Assembly: GCF_001640805.2 (NCBI RefSeq)
Contig: NC_066843.1
Location: 22,692,242 to 22,756,241, forward strand
Origin: Lates calcarifer
Taxonomy: Eukaryota > Chordata > Actinopteri > Centropomidae
Length of the DNA stretch: 64,000 nucleotides
Direction of reading: 5' to 3'
Shown here: positions 1-12,427 of the stretch, piece after piece
Numbering within the stretch: the first letter of the stretch is position 1
Layout of the letters: each line of letters opens with the position of its first letter
Notes under the pieces: generated by a model
Told to the model about the DNA's origin: nothing
Database searches by the model: none
The model's input: only the letters and a program-made list of their open reading frames with translations
Made by a program: the position numbers and the translations under genes

Positions 1-554
1 TTATTTCCAGCTGTGACACACTCTCTACCAGAGTGGTTCACACTCAATGGTTTTTCATCAGTTGATTTTGCTCAGGTTGGAAACTATAGAGAGAGATCAA
101 CAGCCTGTGTATGTGTGTGTGTGTGTTCACCTCCAGAGAATCATAATTTATGTACAGGGACAGAGGGTATTCGCTCTGAAATGAGAGTGGAAAGACTGAA
201 GAATTATTCTGGTTATTTTTGTGTTAAAAATGCAGTGCTTGACTTATTCAATTACTGTGCCTGAATTTAGAGTCGTGCAGTTCTGGTCCAGGTTCCTGCT
301 GTTCTGCAGGTTGTTTCTGTGTGCCAGGTGAGATTTAGTTTCCTTAGTGCAGCAGTTTCAGTTCTCTCTCGTAATGAGAATGAGTCAGTGCGAGCTGAAC
401 TGAGTCTTTCTGCTCCAGCAGTAAGATGTGAAGGGGTGAACACATAAATCCACAGTACAGAGGGTTAAAATGTGCTTCCTGTCCTGCTCCATCAGGTATG
501 AGGAGTAACATCTTCTGCAGTTACTCGTGCTAACTCTCCCTCTTGGTTGATCAG

Positions 555-652
555 TTCAAGAAGAACAAAGTGAGGGACTACGCTCCTGACTCTGAATCTG
601 ACACAGACTTAGACGACGATGAACCTGATCTCCTTCTCCGGCAGGTAGGCTG

Positions 653-683
<31 letters not shown>

Positions 684-3600
684 AATAAATTGTGTTACAT
701 AGACATAGACATGTCTCTCTCTATATCCTCTTTCTTTTTGTTTTTTTTCTCCTCTAACAATCTCCTCTCAGCCATTGTGTAACTGTAAATTTTTCCTGCT
801 TGACTAAATGTTTTCCAGCGTCTGGCCACAGCCCTGCTCTGCTTCATCAGTAACCAGCTTCAACCTGCAGTTTTACGAGTTTGCCTGCATACACTGCGGA
901 TCTTGTCCCGTGATTGGCGGGCCCTAGGTCCCCTGGTCACAGATAGTGCTCTTTTCACCTTGGCACACCTGGGTGGCGTCAGCTTACAGCAGACATGCCC
1001 ACAGCAGGAGGGGGAGAAGGCTGAAGATCTGCAAGTCAGTTACAGCCACATTCACAGAGGTTCACAGGCTGAGGATGCTTGCTGCTACACCTCTGTCTGT
1101 TAGCTCTGCGCTAACATGCTGTGCTCCTGTGGAGGCAGCTGCTGCTGCTACAAATGGCTCAGTTCATCACTGCTTATAAGTGGAGTGGTGACGGAGGTCA
1201 TGTAGTGCTGGCACGTGGGAAGAAAGACACCCGGGAAGAAGACAGTAAGGAGGAAGAGATGGAGGAGGATGGGGACGTGTGTAGCAAGGAGGCCATGAAA
1301 GTCTTGTGTAATGTCATCTACAACAGCCCCAGGGCCCAGGAGAGGGCCAGCACACTAAGGTGACACTTCAAATGGGTAGATTTTCTCATAAAATGTCATG
1401 AGAATAAAGGTTCTGCCATTATTAGGTTGATGACAGTTGAGACACTGGTGAAGCATCAGAGCACAAAGCCTCCGTGTCAGTGAGTGCCACAGAGGGCTGA
1501 GCTCCATGGTTTCATTTTGGAAACAAACAAACAAACAAAAAAACCTCTTATCCAACCTGTTTCAGTCAGATGAGTGTAGAAAACCTTCAGGAAGCCTCTT
1601 GTTTTTCACCGGTACTTTCTCTGTAACCAGAGAAATTCAAAACTTTGTTTCACGGTGACTGTGCTCTCTGCAGGCTGGTGTAAAATCATATATAAACTAC
1701 ACCATGTAACCAATAAACCTTCAGCCTTTCTATTCATGGCAGCTCTTCTGACATGGAGCTAACTGACAATATATATACAATATATGGATGTGCACACTTC
1801 ACCAGTGTACACTGACTGATGTTAGGATGAGTATCACATGATTGTTTCATTGTATCCAGCCATATAAGTATTCTTTTAATGATTCAAATTAAATTCAAAT
1901 TCTTTGGAAGACAAACAGTGTTTAATGAACTGTGCTCAGCAGGTGCTAACCAACCACTGGCCTCACTTTCCCTTTACTCTCTGTTTCCACTGAAGACTTC
2001 TGCAGGGTCTGTGGGAGAGTCTGAAGCAGGGTATTTGGAGCAGGGCGCCATCCAGTGGCCAGTTTTATAAGCTGAGGCTGCTCTTCCTGCTGACAGCCCT
2101 GAGGCCTGAGCTCAGGCTGCAGCTATCCCAGGTAAATCTATACGTTCACATCTATGGGAGGTCAGAGAAAACATCATCTCAACATTTCTCACATTTTCTG
2201 ATAATCAATAGATAGAATGTGTCAGGTTGTGATGTTTTGGGTCATCTGTTATCATCAAATACATGGAAATCAGCTCTGTCATACTTGTCTCATGTTACGT
2301 ATCAAAAGATGATTATAATAATCTATTAAGTCAACACAATATCATCAAGTAAAGTCGTCATTATTCTGTGATGGAGATAAAACATCAGAATCATTACACC
2401 AGAAATATATTACATCTATCTCTCCATCATACACTGAGTTTTCATAAGCACAGTATGATATCTGTCACAGGTGATGAAAACATGCTGAGATACATAAGTA
2501 GATCTCTGCAGTGAGGTACATCACCTCAGTCACTTGATCAGACTGAAGCATTTTCTTCTCTCAGTCTCAGAGCAGTGGTTTAGGTCTTCCTCAGTGCTCA
2601 GTGGTGTATTTGTCCCCGTCAGGAGCGTGGACTGTCAGTGCTCACTACAGCACTGGAGAAGTGCCTGGCTGTGAGGTGGGGGGAGGGGTATGAGGTGCTC
2701 AGTGACAGCACAGCTCCACCCATCTCCAAGGAGATGTCCCAGGAAGTCATTGAGATCCTCAAGACGCTCTTCAACATCGCTCATATGTGTCACAGGCAGG
2801 AGCCAGACGAGGTGAAAACTCACAAATCCAGCTGTTTTAACTGAATTCATCAGCTGATTCAGTCACTGACCTGCTTTCAGTACTGTCAAACTGTGTAGGA
2901 ACTGCACCCCCATCACACCATGTCCTTCCCTGAATCAAAGAAACTAATGAAACATATCCTGATGTTAGTGGTAGATCTCACAGCTTCTTTCTTCTGTTTC
3001 AGACCATTTTCAGATAGGAATGTTGTATTTTTCTATGTAGCCCAGTATCCATGGATCAAGTTTACTCTGCAGGATCAGTGTCAGCCAACATTCATTTAAT
3101 AACTTTATCTTAGAGACAAAGTAGAGAGATTCCAGGAAACTGGAAAGGGAAAAATAAATCCATCAATGACCATTCATCAATTCTGTCTTAGGTTCATCAG
3201 AATACTTTTGACCAGAGACAAACTGACCACATTTATAAAAAGACACATAACAAAGACTGTTTCTAAATAACTTAAACTGATGAATTATGTAAACAGTTAC
3301 ATCACAGGACATTATGGATCACGTGTAACCTTCTTCTTTAAAAGCAGGAGGCTGTGTCTTTTTCAGGAGGAAGCTGCTCTGTATCGCCACCTAGCAGCTG
3401 TGCTACGCCACTGCCTGCTGCTGTCATGTGATGGAGAGGACACATTGGAAGAACTTCAAGGGTCAGACTGCTGTATTGTTGCTTTAAACATGACTGTATT
3501 TATTAGACACATTCCTAAATGGATGATGAAAGTGCTGTGCAAAAGTTTTATGTACCTAAGATATTTAGATTCTTCATCAGCAGGACAACGAGTCCCAAAA

Positions 3601-6076
3601 CACAGAACTATCTCCAGAGACCAGAAGAACAAAACTGAGACAGACCAAATCCACAGAACAACTGTGACAACTCCTCCAAGATTCTGGAACAATAAAACTG
3701 TGAGCAGGCGTAAAGAGAAGAACTGAATATCCTCACTTTACTTGTAGTGCCTAAAACTGGTGCACAGCTCTGTCTGTCTATATGAAGTAAGAGGTGGATC
3801 TGTAACTAAATAAATGTACAAATTAGAGGAAGTCAAAGTTAGTAGCATGCTAAAGAACATAGATAATATAATTTTATGTTAATGTTTTAAAAAGGTTATG
3901 ACTTTCTCCATAGACACACAGTAAACATCCTGTCAGCACTGCCGCTGCCATGTCTGGACGTCCTGCTGTCTGTCCGTGTGGACCAGGCATCACACAAGTG
4001 GGAGGGAGTCAACATGGACTGTGTCCACACACTGCTGCTGTTCATGGACAGACGCCTGAACAGGGCAAGTGTGTTGAGTGTGTGTGTAAATGCACAGGTG
4101 CTGTGACTACCTGGTGTTATCACCTGAATGACTTAATACTCATACTTGCAGAAAAAAAAAATGTTGCATGTCAAATACCAGTAATGTCTGATTTATGAAA
4201 TGAAGATATATTCTGAGCTTTGTGAACATGGAATCAAGTGCAGCTACTACTGTTTATACAACAACATCCACTGGGCACATGAGATAAATGGGATATCTGA
4301 TGATCTTAATTTGATGGTGTTAACCTGCTGTTCTGTGGTTTCAGTGATCATATAGACACAGGCTATCGTTAAACTAAAGGATGCTTCCCTGTGCTCACTT
4401 TAATGAGAACATGTATTGTGTTCAGTTCATGAACACTTTGTTTGCACCCACCCATAAAGATACCTCTAATAAACGATGTTTTCATGTTTTTGATACTACA
4501 TGTAATGATTTAGCTTTAATGTGCTATTATACAGGGTCACAAGCTGAAGGAGAAACTGACCCCTGTACTGAATCTGCTGACTGAGAGCTCTCGGGTACAC
4601 AGGGAGACACGTCACTACTTACGTCAAAAGGTAATGTGGTTTTTCGAATGTCATTTACTGCTGCTGAGAAAAACAGACAGATAATAAAACGTCTTCTAGA
4701 ACTGGGTCAGAAGAAAACTTTTCCTGAAAGTGGTGTTCAGAGATCAGTTCCAGTTAAACTCAACACATCATAACTCATCATCAGTGTTATTTTGCATGAG
4801 CACCTCTGTGGCCTTGTGAAGTACTAATCGCTGACCCCAACTTTGAACCCAGATCTTACCTCCACTGAGGGACGTTGCCACCCGACCTGAGCAGGACACC
4901 ACACTGAGAGGCCAGCTGGTCCGCCTCATGACCCACGTTGACACAGATGTAAAGCACTGTGCTGCTGAGCTGCTGTTTGTGCTCTGCAAGGAGAACGGTA
5001 CTCTCCACACATTCATTTACTCCCATGGCAGAGCCCTTCAACTTTTTGTAAAAACATCTGTGAAGATGCTTTTGACAAATACAGTTTAGAAACATTTTCC
5101 CCTTGCTGTCAGAGTCCTGCAGAAGCTCCAGGTACAGACTCACACATCTGTCATGACTTTTCCTGCTGAATTCTTGAAGGTGTCACTGATGAGATGCTGC
5201 AGAGGCGGTTGATTGACACAGAGACTGTGACAGATATGACTGTATAACAGTTTTAAAAGGTGTGTCTTACAGACCGCTGCTCTGATTCTAAAGATTGTTT
5301 CAATAACACAGATCTATACTGACTGGAAAAACCAGTGGCCTCTGTCCAAACATTCGTCTTCTGTCTCTTATCATCTTATCAGATGTGTGAAGCTCCAGTA
5401 ACCTGGTCAAAGCAGTTTTTAGAGTGAAGTCAGTTCATGACAGTGGAATCACTGTCACACATGAAACATCTGATGAACAACTGTCAACCACTTCAGTTCT
5501 GAGCAGTAACGTTTTTTTTTATCTTGTGTCTCTTCACAGTCAGCCGCTTTGTCAAATACACGGGTTATGGCAACGCGGCAGGGCTGCTGGCAGCTCGGGG
5601 GCTGCTGCACGGCAGGAAGGAACTCAGGCGACAGCCAGTACGCCTCCCACTACTCCAGCGACTCGGACTCTGACACTGAGGAGTACCGGGAGGCCAAAGC
5701 CAGGATTAACTTGGTGACTGGACGGGTGGAGGCAGAGCAGCCTGATCCCATGGAGGGCATGACGGAGGAGGAGAAGGAGCAGGAGGCCTATCACCTCATC
5801 AGCATGATCAACAGACTGTCACGGTGAGTGTGGAAAGATGGTGTTGTCTGTGATGTAGGATCATAGAGAAACTGATGATGCACTACTCTGTCCCCCTGTG
5901 GTTCATTCAGAGACCAAATCATTCAGCCAATGGGTGTGACAGCAGAGGGGAGACTGGCTCCAATCTGGGGCCAGATGAGAAACTCCACACTGGAGGAAGA
6001 GGAGGATGAAGATGAAGATGAAGAGGAGGACCTGGATCTGATGCCAGAGGGAGGGAAAGACAAACAGATGAAGTAG
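555..6076 (+). CDS. ric8a: RIC8 family G-alpha chaperone/GEF (synembryn), 5'-partial
   Basis: RIC8 proteins fold nascent G-alpha subunits in the cytoplasm and catalyse their GDP release. Exons read: 555-644, 819-1034, about 1163-1359 (5' edge uncertain), 1996-2131, 2623-2811, 3367-3461, 3914-4064, 4535-4630, 4853-4997, 5540-5823, 5911-6076. Recognisable blocks are [100 protein letters not shown]-like [24 protein letters not shown] and IIQPMG. The EEAALYRHL and [10 protein letters not shown] blocks resemble RIC8A more than RIC8B. The C-terminus is acidic ([10 protein letters not shown], then an [13 protein letters not shown] run), where CK2 sites lie in the family. The first exon(s) fall left of the window. 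Odd points: the exon 7 donor is GC, and exon 10 needs a one-base skip at about 5611-5623 to join its two conserved halves; unshifted reading meets TGA at 5671. AATAAA at 6464-6469 fits the 3' end. Confidence 0.9.
652..678. repeat. (GT)n microsatellite in a ric8a intron
   Basis: Thirteen GT units seven bases after the exon 555-644 donor. Confidence 0.92.
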
Positions 6077-6463
6077 AATGATGGAGACAGCTGTTTGTAG
6101 AGGACTTCATTTGTTCCTGCTACATCCATAACACAACAGTGTTAGAGCAGATGTTAGATTGTGTGTCAGTATGAATGGCTGCCCTCTGTGTGTGTGTCAG
6201 GTGTGTTCAGATTCACCCTGTACATCCTGTGTAAAAGACACACTTCATTACATGACGAGATGAAGAAGAACAACAAAGATCAGACAACCTGTGAAGGAGA
6301 GAGAGTGGGACACTTGGAGGAGGCTATTCTGTCAGTGAGCAGCTTTTATGTTATTTACGGTATTTCTGTAGAAACGGCACCTTTGTAAAGGAAGTTGTGT
6401 TTGTAGAAGTTGTTGACAGAAGAAACTGTGTAAGAAGCTTGATTTTTTTCTCTTGCAAAGACA

Positions 6464-6469
6464 AATAAA
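6464..6469 (+). other. Polyadenylation signal of ric8a (AATAAA)
   Basis: AATAAA occurs about 390 bases after the TAG stop at 6074-6076, with no other gene between. This is the first canonical signal downstream on this strand. Confidence 0.5.
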
Positions 6470-6489
6470 AATGAAGTAACTTCTCAAAT

Positions 6490-7900
6490 CCTGTTGTACA
6501 CAAACACACACAACTGCAAAGTATTGCTCCAACTGTTGCAGTGAATGTGGGGCAAAACAACTGCTTATGTGTGGGGATTATGTTTGCAGCAAACTCCATC
6601 AAACTGATGGGCCCTGCTGTAAACATCACACCATGTTCAGCATTACTTCTGTAAGAACTTCATCAAATGGCCGCATTTTTCATTCTACTGCCAAATACTG
6701 AATCAGAAATTTAGAGAAAACAGTCAGTTTGATGTTCCAGATCCAGATCAGATCAAAACCTGTCAACAGCCCAACTACGACCAATCAGATCACTGGAAAA
6801 CTAGCATCATCATTCCTGCAGGGTCCCAACATGGACAAAAGAGTTTCCAATAATGTGACAAATCATAAAAGTGGAATTGTCCACAACAGAGCAACTGAGT
6901 TTATCACTCTTTTATCAACATAATTCTGCTGGGTTGAGTCTGAGTGGTTCAGTGGTTTTCATATACAGAAAACAAAGTCTATCAATCTGAATCTGATGAG
7001 TGGAGCTCTGACTGCATAGTCCCACTGTCTCACTGAACTGAAACACAGCCCATCTGTGTATATTACCCATGATCCCCAGCTTCTGGAGCAGGAAGTGCTG
7101 TGGCTGTAACAAACACACCAAACTCTAATTTGTTTCTTGATATTTCTGTCAGTTTCCTGGCTGGATGTCAGAGATGAACGCTGGTTTTTAATGACTTTTA
7201 AGTCTGTTTAACTGATCCACAGTTCAGCATCACTCTGGAACTTGCTGGACCTGATTCCAGCAGTTTGAGCAGCTGACTATCACTCAGGTAGAGGGAGATC
7301 GTACCTGCTCACCAAAGTTACACAGAGCAACAACAGGTGTTCAAATGACCAAGGCCCCATCCTCCCTGTTACAACCTGTTGAACCATCAAAGTGATTCTG
7401 AAGCTCAGAGTTTGAGGTCAGACAACCTCCACCAAAAAAGTGTCAGTGTCCAACAATAAGCATAGAAATTGAGCAATTATAAAATACATTCAGTCCCAGA
7501 CATTTGTAGAGTTCATCTGTACTGACTGATGTAATGTGCTTCAAAGAGGGATGGACTGTGAGGGACAGTTATCTCTGATTCTTTTTCATTTAGCTGAAGA
7601 AAGTTCTGGGACTCAGCAGAGTTTTTGTCCCACAACTATTTTATTACTGTTCTTATGGATCAGTATAGAAAGGTGCAGACTGGCAAATAAAATGTCTTCT
7701 GCTGTGTGAAGACATAGCCCGTGTCCAGATTTAATTAGGGATTAACTCAGATTGCCAAATCCAGACTGACATAATCAGTTTAGACTCCAGCAGCGTGAGT
7801 GTAAGAGCTGATCTGTGGATTATATCCTCTGCAGCAGCATTTACCACACTTAACAAACAGACGCTTTTAACAAATTCGGCCTGATTTAATCAGAACACTT
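6490..7900. other. Intergenic ric8a-unc119
   Basis: No exon, RNA gene or clear repeat is recognised. Small open frames lack homology and codon periodicity. The end presumably contains the unc119 promoter and 5' UTR; no TATA box is obvious. Confidence 0.4.
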
Positions 7901-7930
7901 GCCTAAAGGAAACAAGAGTTGGCATGACAG

Positions 7931-10900
7931 ATGGAGAGCCAGGAAGAAACCACAACTGGAAATGGAGAGGAGGAGTTCCAAACCCAAAATGGGGATAGTG
8001 AGGAGCAGCAGGAAGAGGGCTGGGGGACAGATGACGAGATGGTGGTCGATGGAGGGATGGAGGACTGGAACGGCTTTATTACAGGGGGGGCGACACTGGG
8101 TGAAGAAAGGGAAGGAGAGGTGGTGGCTGAATGGAGACCTGGTGAACCAGTAACCCCACAGCATGTCTTATCGCTGAACACTTACACAAAGGGTGAGTCA
8201 GCTGTTACATAGATTTATACCTATATACATACATGTCATATATACTTGAATATATGTTTGCACAGCCACATTTCGCTTTGGCTCAATCTTTGACATGAAC
8301 AACAGGAAAGCACTTGAATTATCAGGTAGTTAATACAAGTGGGAGCCATGTGAAGCAGATGGAGGGCTTGTACTGCACAGCTCTGGAGTCACATATTGTA
8401 ATTAACGTATTACATTCATTAAGTACTGTAAGGTAATAGTAAGAAGTGTCGTCCCCAAATTTTCTCCCAAGTTCACAGGTAGGACACAGAAATATGGGGT
8501 CATGTACAATATGCAACAGTCCAGTACGACAACGTTGTTTCTCCTGTTTCTCCTCAAGAGAAATCTTAATTCTAAAACAGTCTAAATCTAAATGCAGAGT
8601 TGGCCTGGCACAGAGCCCTGACCTCATCCTCATCCTCATCCTCATCCTCATCCTCATGAAGTGACCTTCAGTGGCAGATACTTTTGTCTATAACAACTCA
8701 CAATAAATGCATTCAAAGTACACAGGAGCATAAGATATGATTCAGATCAGAGAGTATCTCTGTAAATAAATTACTAGGAGCATGTTCAGAGCTACAGCTC
8801 AGCAGCTTTTTAATCTGACATACAGTCAGTGTTTGTGAAGAGTCTGAGTGAAGTGAGTGACCACATGGACCTCTGAGTGATGGGTCAGTTAAACAGCCAC
8901 ATAGATAGAGGAGGCATTGGTCCAGTCAGGGCGTATGGGTTGGTCATGGACTGGATACAGGAAGGAGCAGTTCTGTTCAGTACCCTGCAGACCTGCAGAT
9001 CTGTACACCAGCACACCTTGGACTCTTCCTCTGTGTTTGATTGTTGGTGTACTGCTGTGTTTCTCAGAGCAGGATATCTGGATACAGTCACATACTCTCA
9101 GTCACTACACATCACACTGTGCCACACTATGCCATTTGCACAGTCCTGGTCTGGTGACAGTTCTGGTCCAGTGCCAATTCTGACAAACCTTGCTCGTGGT
9201 GGTGTTTCACAGCTGTATCCTGCAGTTTACTAATCTTATTCCAAACACAATTATACTGATTGAACTGTTAGCATGTTGCTAGGTTCTCTATCATGGTTCT
9301 CTGACACCTGTGCTATGCAGCAGGATTTGGAGTTAACAAGGTAACTTCATTTCTTGCTGGGATACAATGAAAGATATCCTGAGGATGTTGAACTTGCTTT
9401 GTAGTACAGACCTCAGGTACTGTTCCTCTGCATTAAATGATACTCAGAGCAACAGTTAGGATGTGAACATACTCTACATAGTGGGGGAATCCCAACCTTT
9501 GCAGTTTCTCTCTCTAATTCAATGCCACGTCAAGTATGAAAGGCTCCTGAAGAGGTGAATTTTCAGCTGCTGTTGGTTGGATGTGTGCAGAGTACCTGTG
9601 TTCACCAGCGGACAACATCTACAACATCAACTTCTCTCGCTTCAAGATCAGGGACCTGAGCAGCGGAGTGGTCATCCTTGACATGAAAAAACAATGTCCA
9701 ACAGGTAGCTTCATGTTTCTCTTACATTTGTAGAGATGCTGAATGTTCAAACAACTCTGAAGCTCTGCCTGTTATCTTCAGTGGCTGCATTAGTCATTAC
9801 AGAGTAGTTAGTTACTAGAGTAAAGGTCAGTGGCTCATCAATTTTAGAAATCATTCTCAGGAGGTCATTAATATTCATAGTCAGTTTGAGGGAAATTTTC
9901 CTCTCTGGATCAATAAATATTTATCGTTGCATTAAATCAGATAATTATGGCGTTCTGAGGGGAAAAGGATAGATCTATTTCTACTCAAATGTGTAACAAG
10001 AGTGTTAACTTCAAATAGAAGCTGTAGCCACTCATTCTGTACATCAGTGCATATCACAGTGACATGAGTCGCAGGTTACCAAATTAACACTTAGAAAATT
10101 GATTTTTGACATTTGAGAATTGATTCAGAATCATTCATGTCCGCATGGCGATGTATGTAAGAATACAGTAGATTTTCTCCCCCACCTCTAGTGGTCAGTT
10201 ATGCTCTGGAGCCATGGAGAATGTATTATGTGTGTTTTATACTAAAACACACCACAGTACAATGTAATCTGAAAGGCAGTAGTGCAGCCTGCTCATAATC
10301 ATTTTTCTCATCATCTCTTGTTTACTTACTGACTCTCTTTAATTTTCTCCAGAAATTCAAGATGTCATTGAACTTGACACAAATAGATTCATCCGGTACC
10401 ACTTCTCCCCTGCCTTCCTGACTCTCAGGGAGATAGGAGCTACGTAAGTCAAAGATGTTTTATTCTGTTGGATCAACTGCTGTGACTGCAGGTCACCATG
10501 ATCTGAAACCAAAGAAAAGAAAGATTTTTCTGTTCACACTGTCCTCTGAGTCTTTACATTCCCAGACTGTTGTAGGTGATAGAAAGTCTCAAGAAGAAAT
10601 CAGTTATTTCTTTTCATTGTCAGTCATACTTTACAGTGGCGACTTATCCAGCTGCCACATTGTACAAAATGTAGAATAAGATAAGCCTTCACAACAGTCT
10701 GTGATCACCACAGATCAGTGTGTCTCTGAGAATCAGGCCACACACAGATGGACACTCTGACTGAGGCCTAGAGTTCTTTGTGTGAGTGTGTTTTCCTCAG
10801 GGGCCACCATAGAGGGTCAGTGTTTGCTAAAAGTTTTTAGAAATGCTCACCCACACACACAGATTTCTTCTTTGGAGAAGTTAATTACTGGTCTTAACAC

Positions 10901-12427
10901 GGAGCACTGAGCAAGTGTTGTTTTCTTAATAATGATATAATGACTATGTCAGTCCTTTATTTATCAAAGGGCTGTAATGTCTTACTTTGCCTGTTGGATT
11001 CATTTACACATTGACACATTACGTATTTTGGGTTTCTGCCTATGAACTCACACATGTCCATAACAACTAGTTATATTTACAGTGGTCTGTATTTCAGTTC
11101 TGACACAAAAAATGAATCCATCAGTTGACTGTTCACTGCTGGCTGATGCAGCTTATAGCAGTCCCAACCCCCTGTAAGACAGCAAACAAGCCCACCTCCC
11201 AAAATGGTGGAATAATACAGAAATTATGTAATCTATGGATTTGAAATTCTAATCCCTGACATTACCTGTTGGATCACACATCCAGTTCTGGTGAGGACCC
11301 CTCTGTATGGCAGTCACTTCTCTGTGGAGTCACTGGGCTCTGGGTGAAATTTAAAACCTCTGGAGTTGAGTCAGGAGGAGTTGCTGTTTGTCTCTGACAG
11401 TCTGTTGTGTGGATTATTTGAGACTGACTAGACCTCACCAGGACTGAAACAAGGCTGAAAGAGATGGCAACAACACAGGTCCCAGGACTGTGAGGGAATG
11501 TGTTAGAACAGGAAGAAATAACTCACGTTACTGGAAAACTCAGGAAGCAACGTTATCTCCTGGAAATGACACTTCTACACAATTCAACTGCAACAGCAGA
11601 TATGTTCAGTAGGAAATGTAATCATAACTAGATTATGTTTTCTATTTTACAGACACGTTGATAAAGAAAGTATCAGTAAAATCTTCACAGACAACGTGTT
11701 TGTTTTCCACCAAAATCTCTGACAGCACAACCTCCACCTCTCCTGACTCCAGTTTTATGAAATTATTTTCTGGTTCTGTTCAGACTCTCACAGATCCTGA
11801 TCTGAACCTGTTCATTTACATTACAACCAAAACCACCATCTTTCCCTGACCTTAAACCACAGACTGGACTCTGGATATGAACCTGGTCTCTGGTGTGTCT
11901 CTCAGGTTGGAGTTCACAGTGGGCAGCAAGGCGTTGAACCGCTTCCGTCTGATCGAGAGGCATTTTTTCAGAAACCTCCTGCTCAAAACCTTTGACTTTG
12001 AGATCGGCTTCTGCATCCCACACAGCAGAAACACCTGTGAGCACATCTACTGCTTACCTGACCTGGACCCAGATACAGGTACCATTAAATACTGCTATTA
12101 TTGCTGACCTACTGTAATACAACTACTACTGCAGACATACACACACGCACACACACACACACACAGACTGTGGAGTGAGACTATTTCCACACACTGCATT
12201 AGTGTGGAAATAATCTCACACCCTCCATCTTCCAGTGCTGATCTCCTGCTGACCTTCTCTCTGTTTTGCTGTGTTCAGTTGAGGACATGATTGCCAACCC
12301 GTTTGAGACGCGCTCGGACAGTTTTTACTTTGTCAACAACAAGCTGATCATGCATCACAAAGCCGAGTACTCCTTTTCCCCACAAAGAGAAGCTGACACA
12401 TCCAGCAAACAGGAGAACGATGGTTAG
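7931..12427 (+). CDS. unc119: UNC119-family lipid-binding trafficking protein
   Basis: UNC119 proteins have an immunoglobulin-like beta-sandwich (PDE6-delta fold) that binds acylated N-termini, such as myristoylated transducin alpha or cilia proteins, and ferries them between membranes. Exons 7931-8192, 9591-9704, 10353-10443, 11906-12078 and 12279-12427 total 789 bases (262 aa plus stop), in frame throughout. Family blocks are [23 protein letters not shown], here split: [15 protein letters not shown] then [99 protein letters not shown]. The first ~85 residues are acidic and low-complexity, as family N-termini often are, and end in TPQHVLSL, matching the PEDVLGL segment. Differences from typical members are a shortened linker after MKKQCPT and about 15 extra polar C-terminal residues. 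It may be a third, divergent fish paralogue rather than unc119a/b proper; the symbol is a family label. Confidence 0.88.
8622..8656. repeat. (CTCATC)n microsatellite
   Basis: Five to six hexamer units in unc119 intron 1. The minus-strand MRMRMR reading is its shadow. Confidence 0.92.
12141..12164. repeat. (CA)n microsatellite in unc119 intron 4
   Basis: About twelve CA units with one CG interruption, adjacent to the hairpin at 12175. Confidence 0.9.
12175..12219. repeat. 18-bp inverted repeat (hairpin) in unc119 intron 4
   Basis: GTGAGACTATTTCCACAC at 12175-12192 pairs with GTGTGGAAATAATCTCAC at 12202-12219 with one mismatch and a 9-base loop. It lies just 3' of a CA microsatellite and 60 bases before exon 5. 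Confidence 0.6.

Noticed and set aside
1..545. Search for the ric8a first exon
   Set aside because: No ATG-led segment matching the RIC8 N-terminus and ending in a phase-0 donor; the exon must lie upstream of the window.
5923..6129. Minus-strand frame with a poly-Ser run
   Set aside because: Antisense of the acidic GAA/GAT-rich last exon of ric8a.
7886..8181. Three overlapping open frames opposite or offset to unc119 exon 1
   Set aside because: Only the plus frame from 7931 splices in phase to the EYLCSP exon; the others reflect base composition.
8322..8657. Minus-strand frame starting MRMRMRMR
   Set aside because: Readthrough of the CTCATC microsatellite; no homology in the remainder.
12175..12219. 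Hairpin considered as a microRNA precursor
   Set aside because: An 18-bp stem with a 9-base loop is too short for a typical precursor; kept only as a structural observation.
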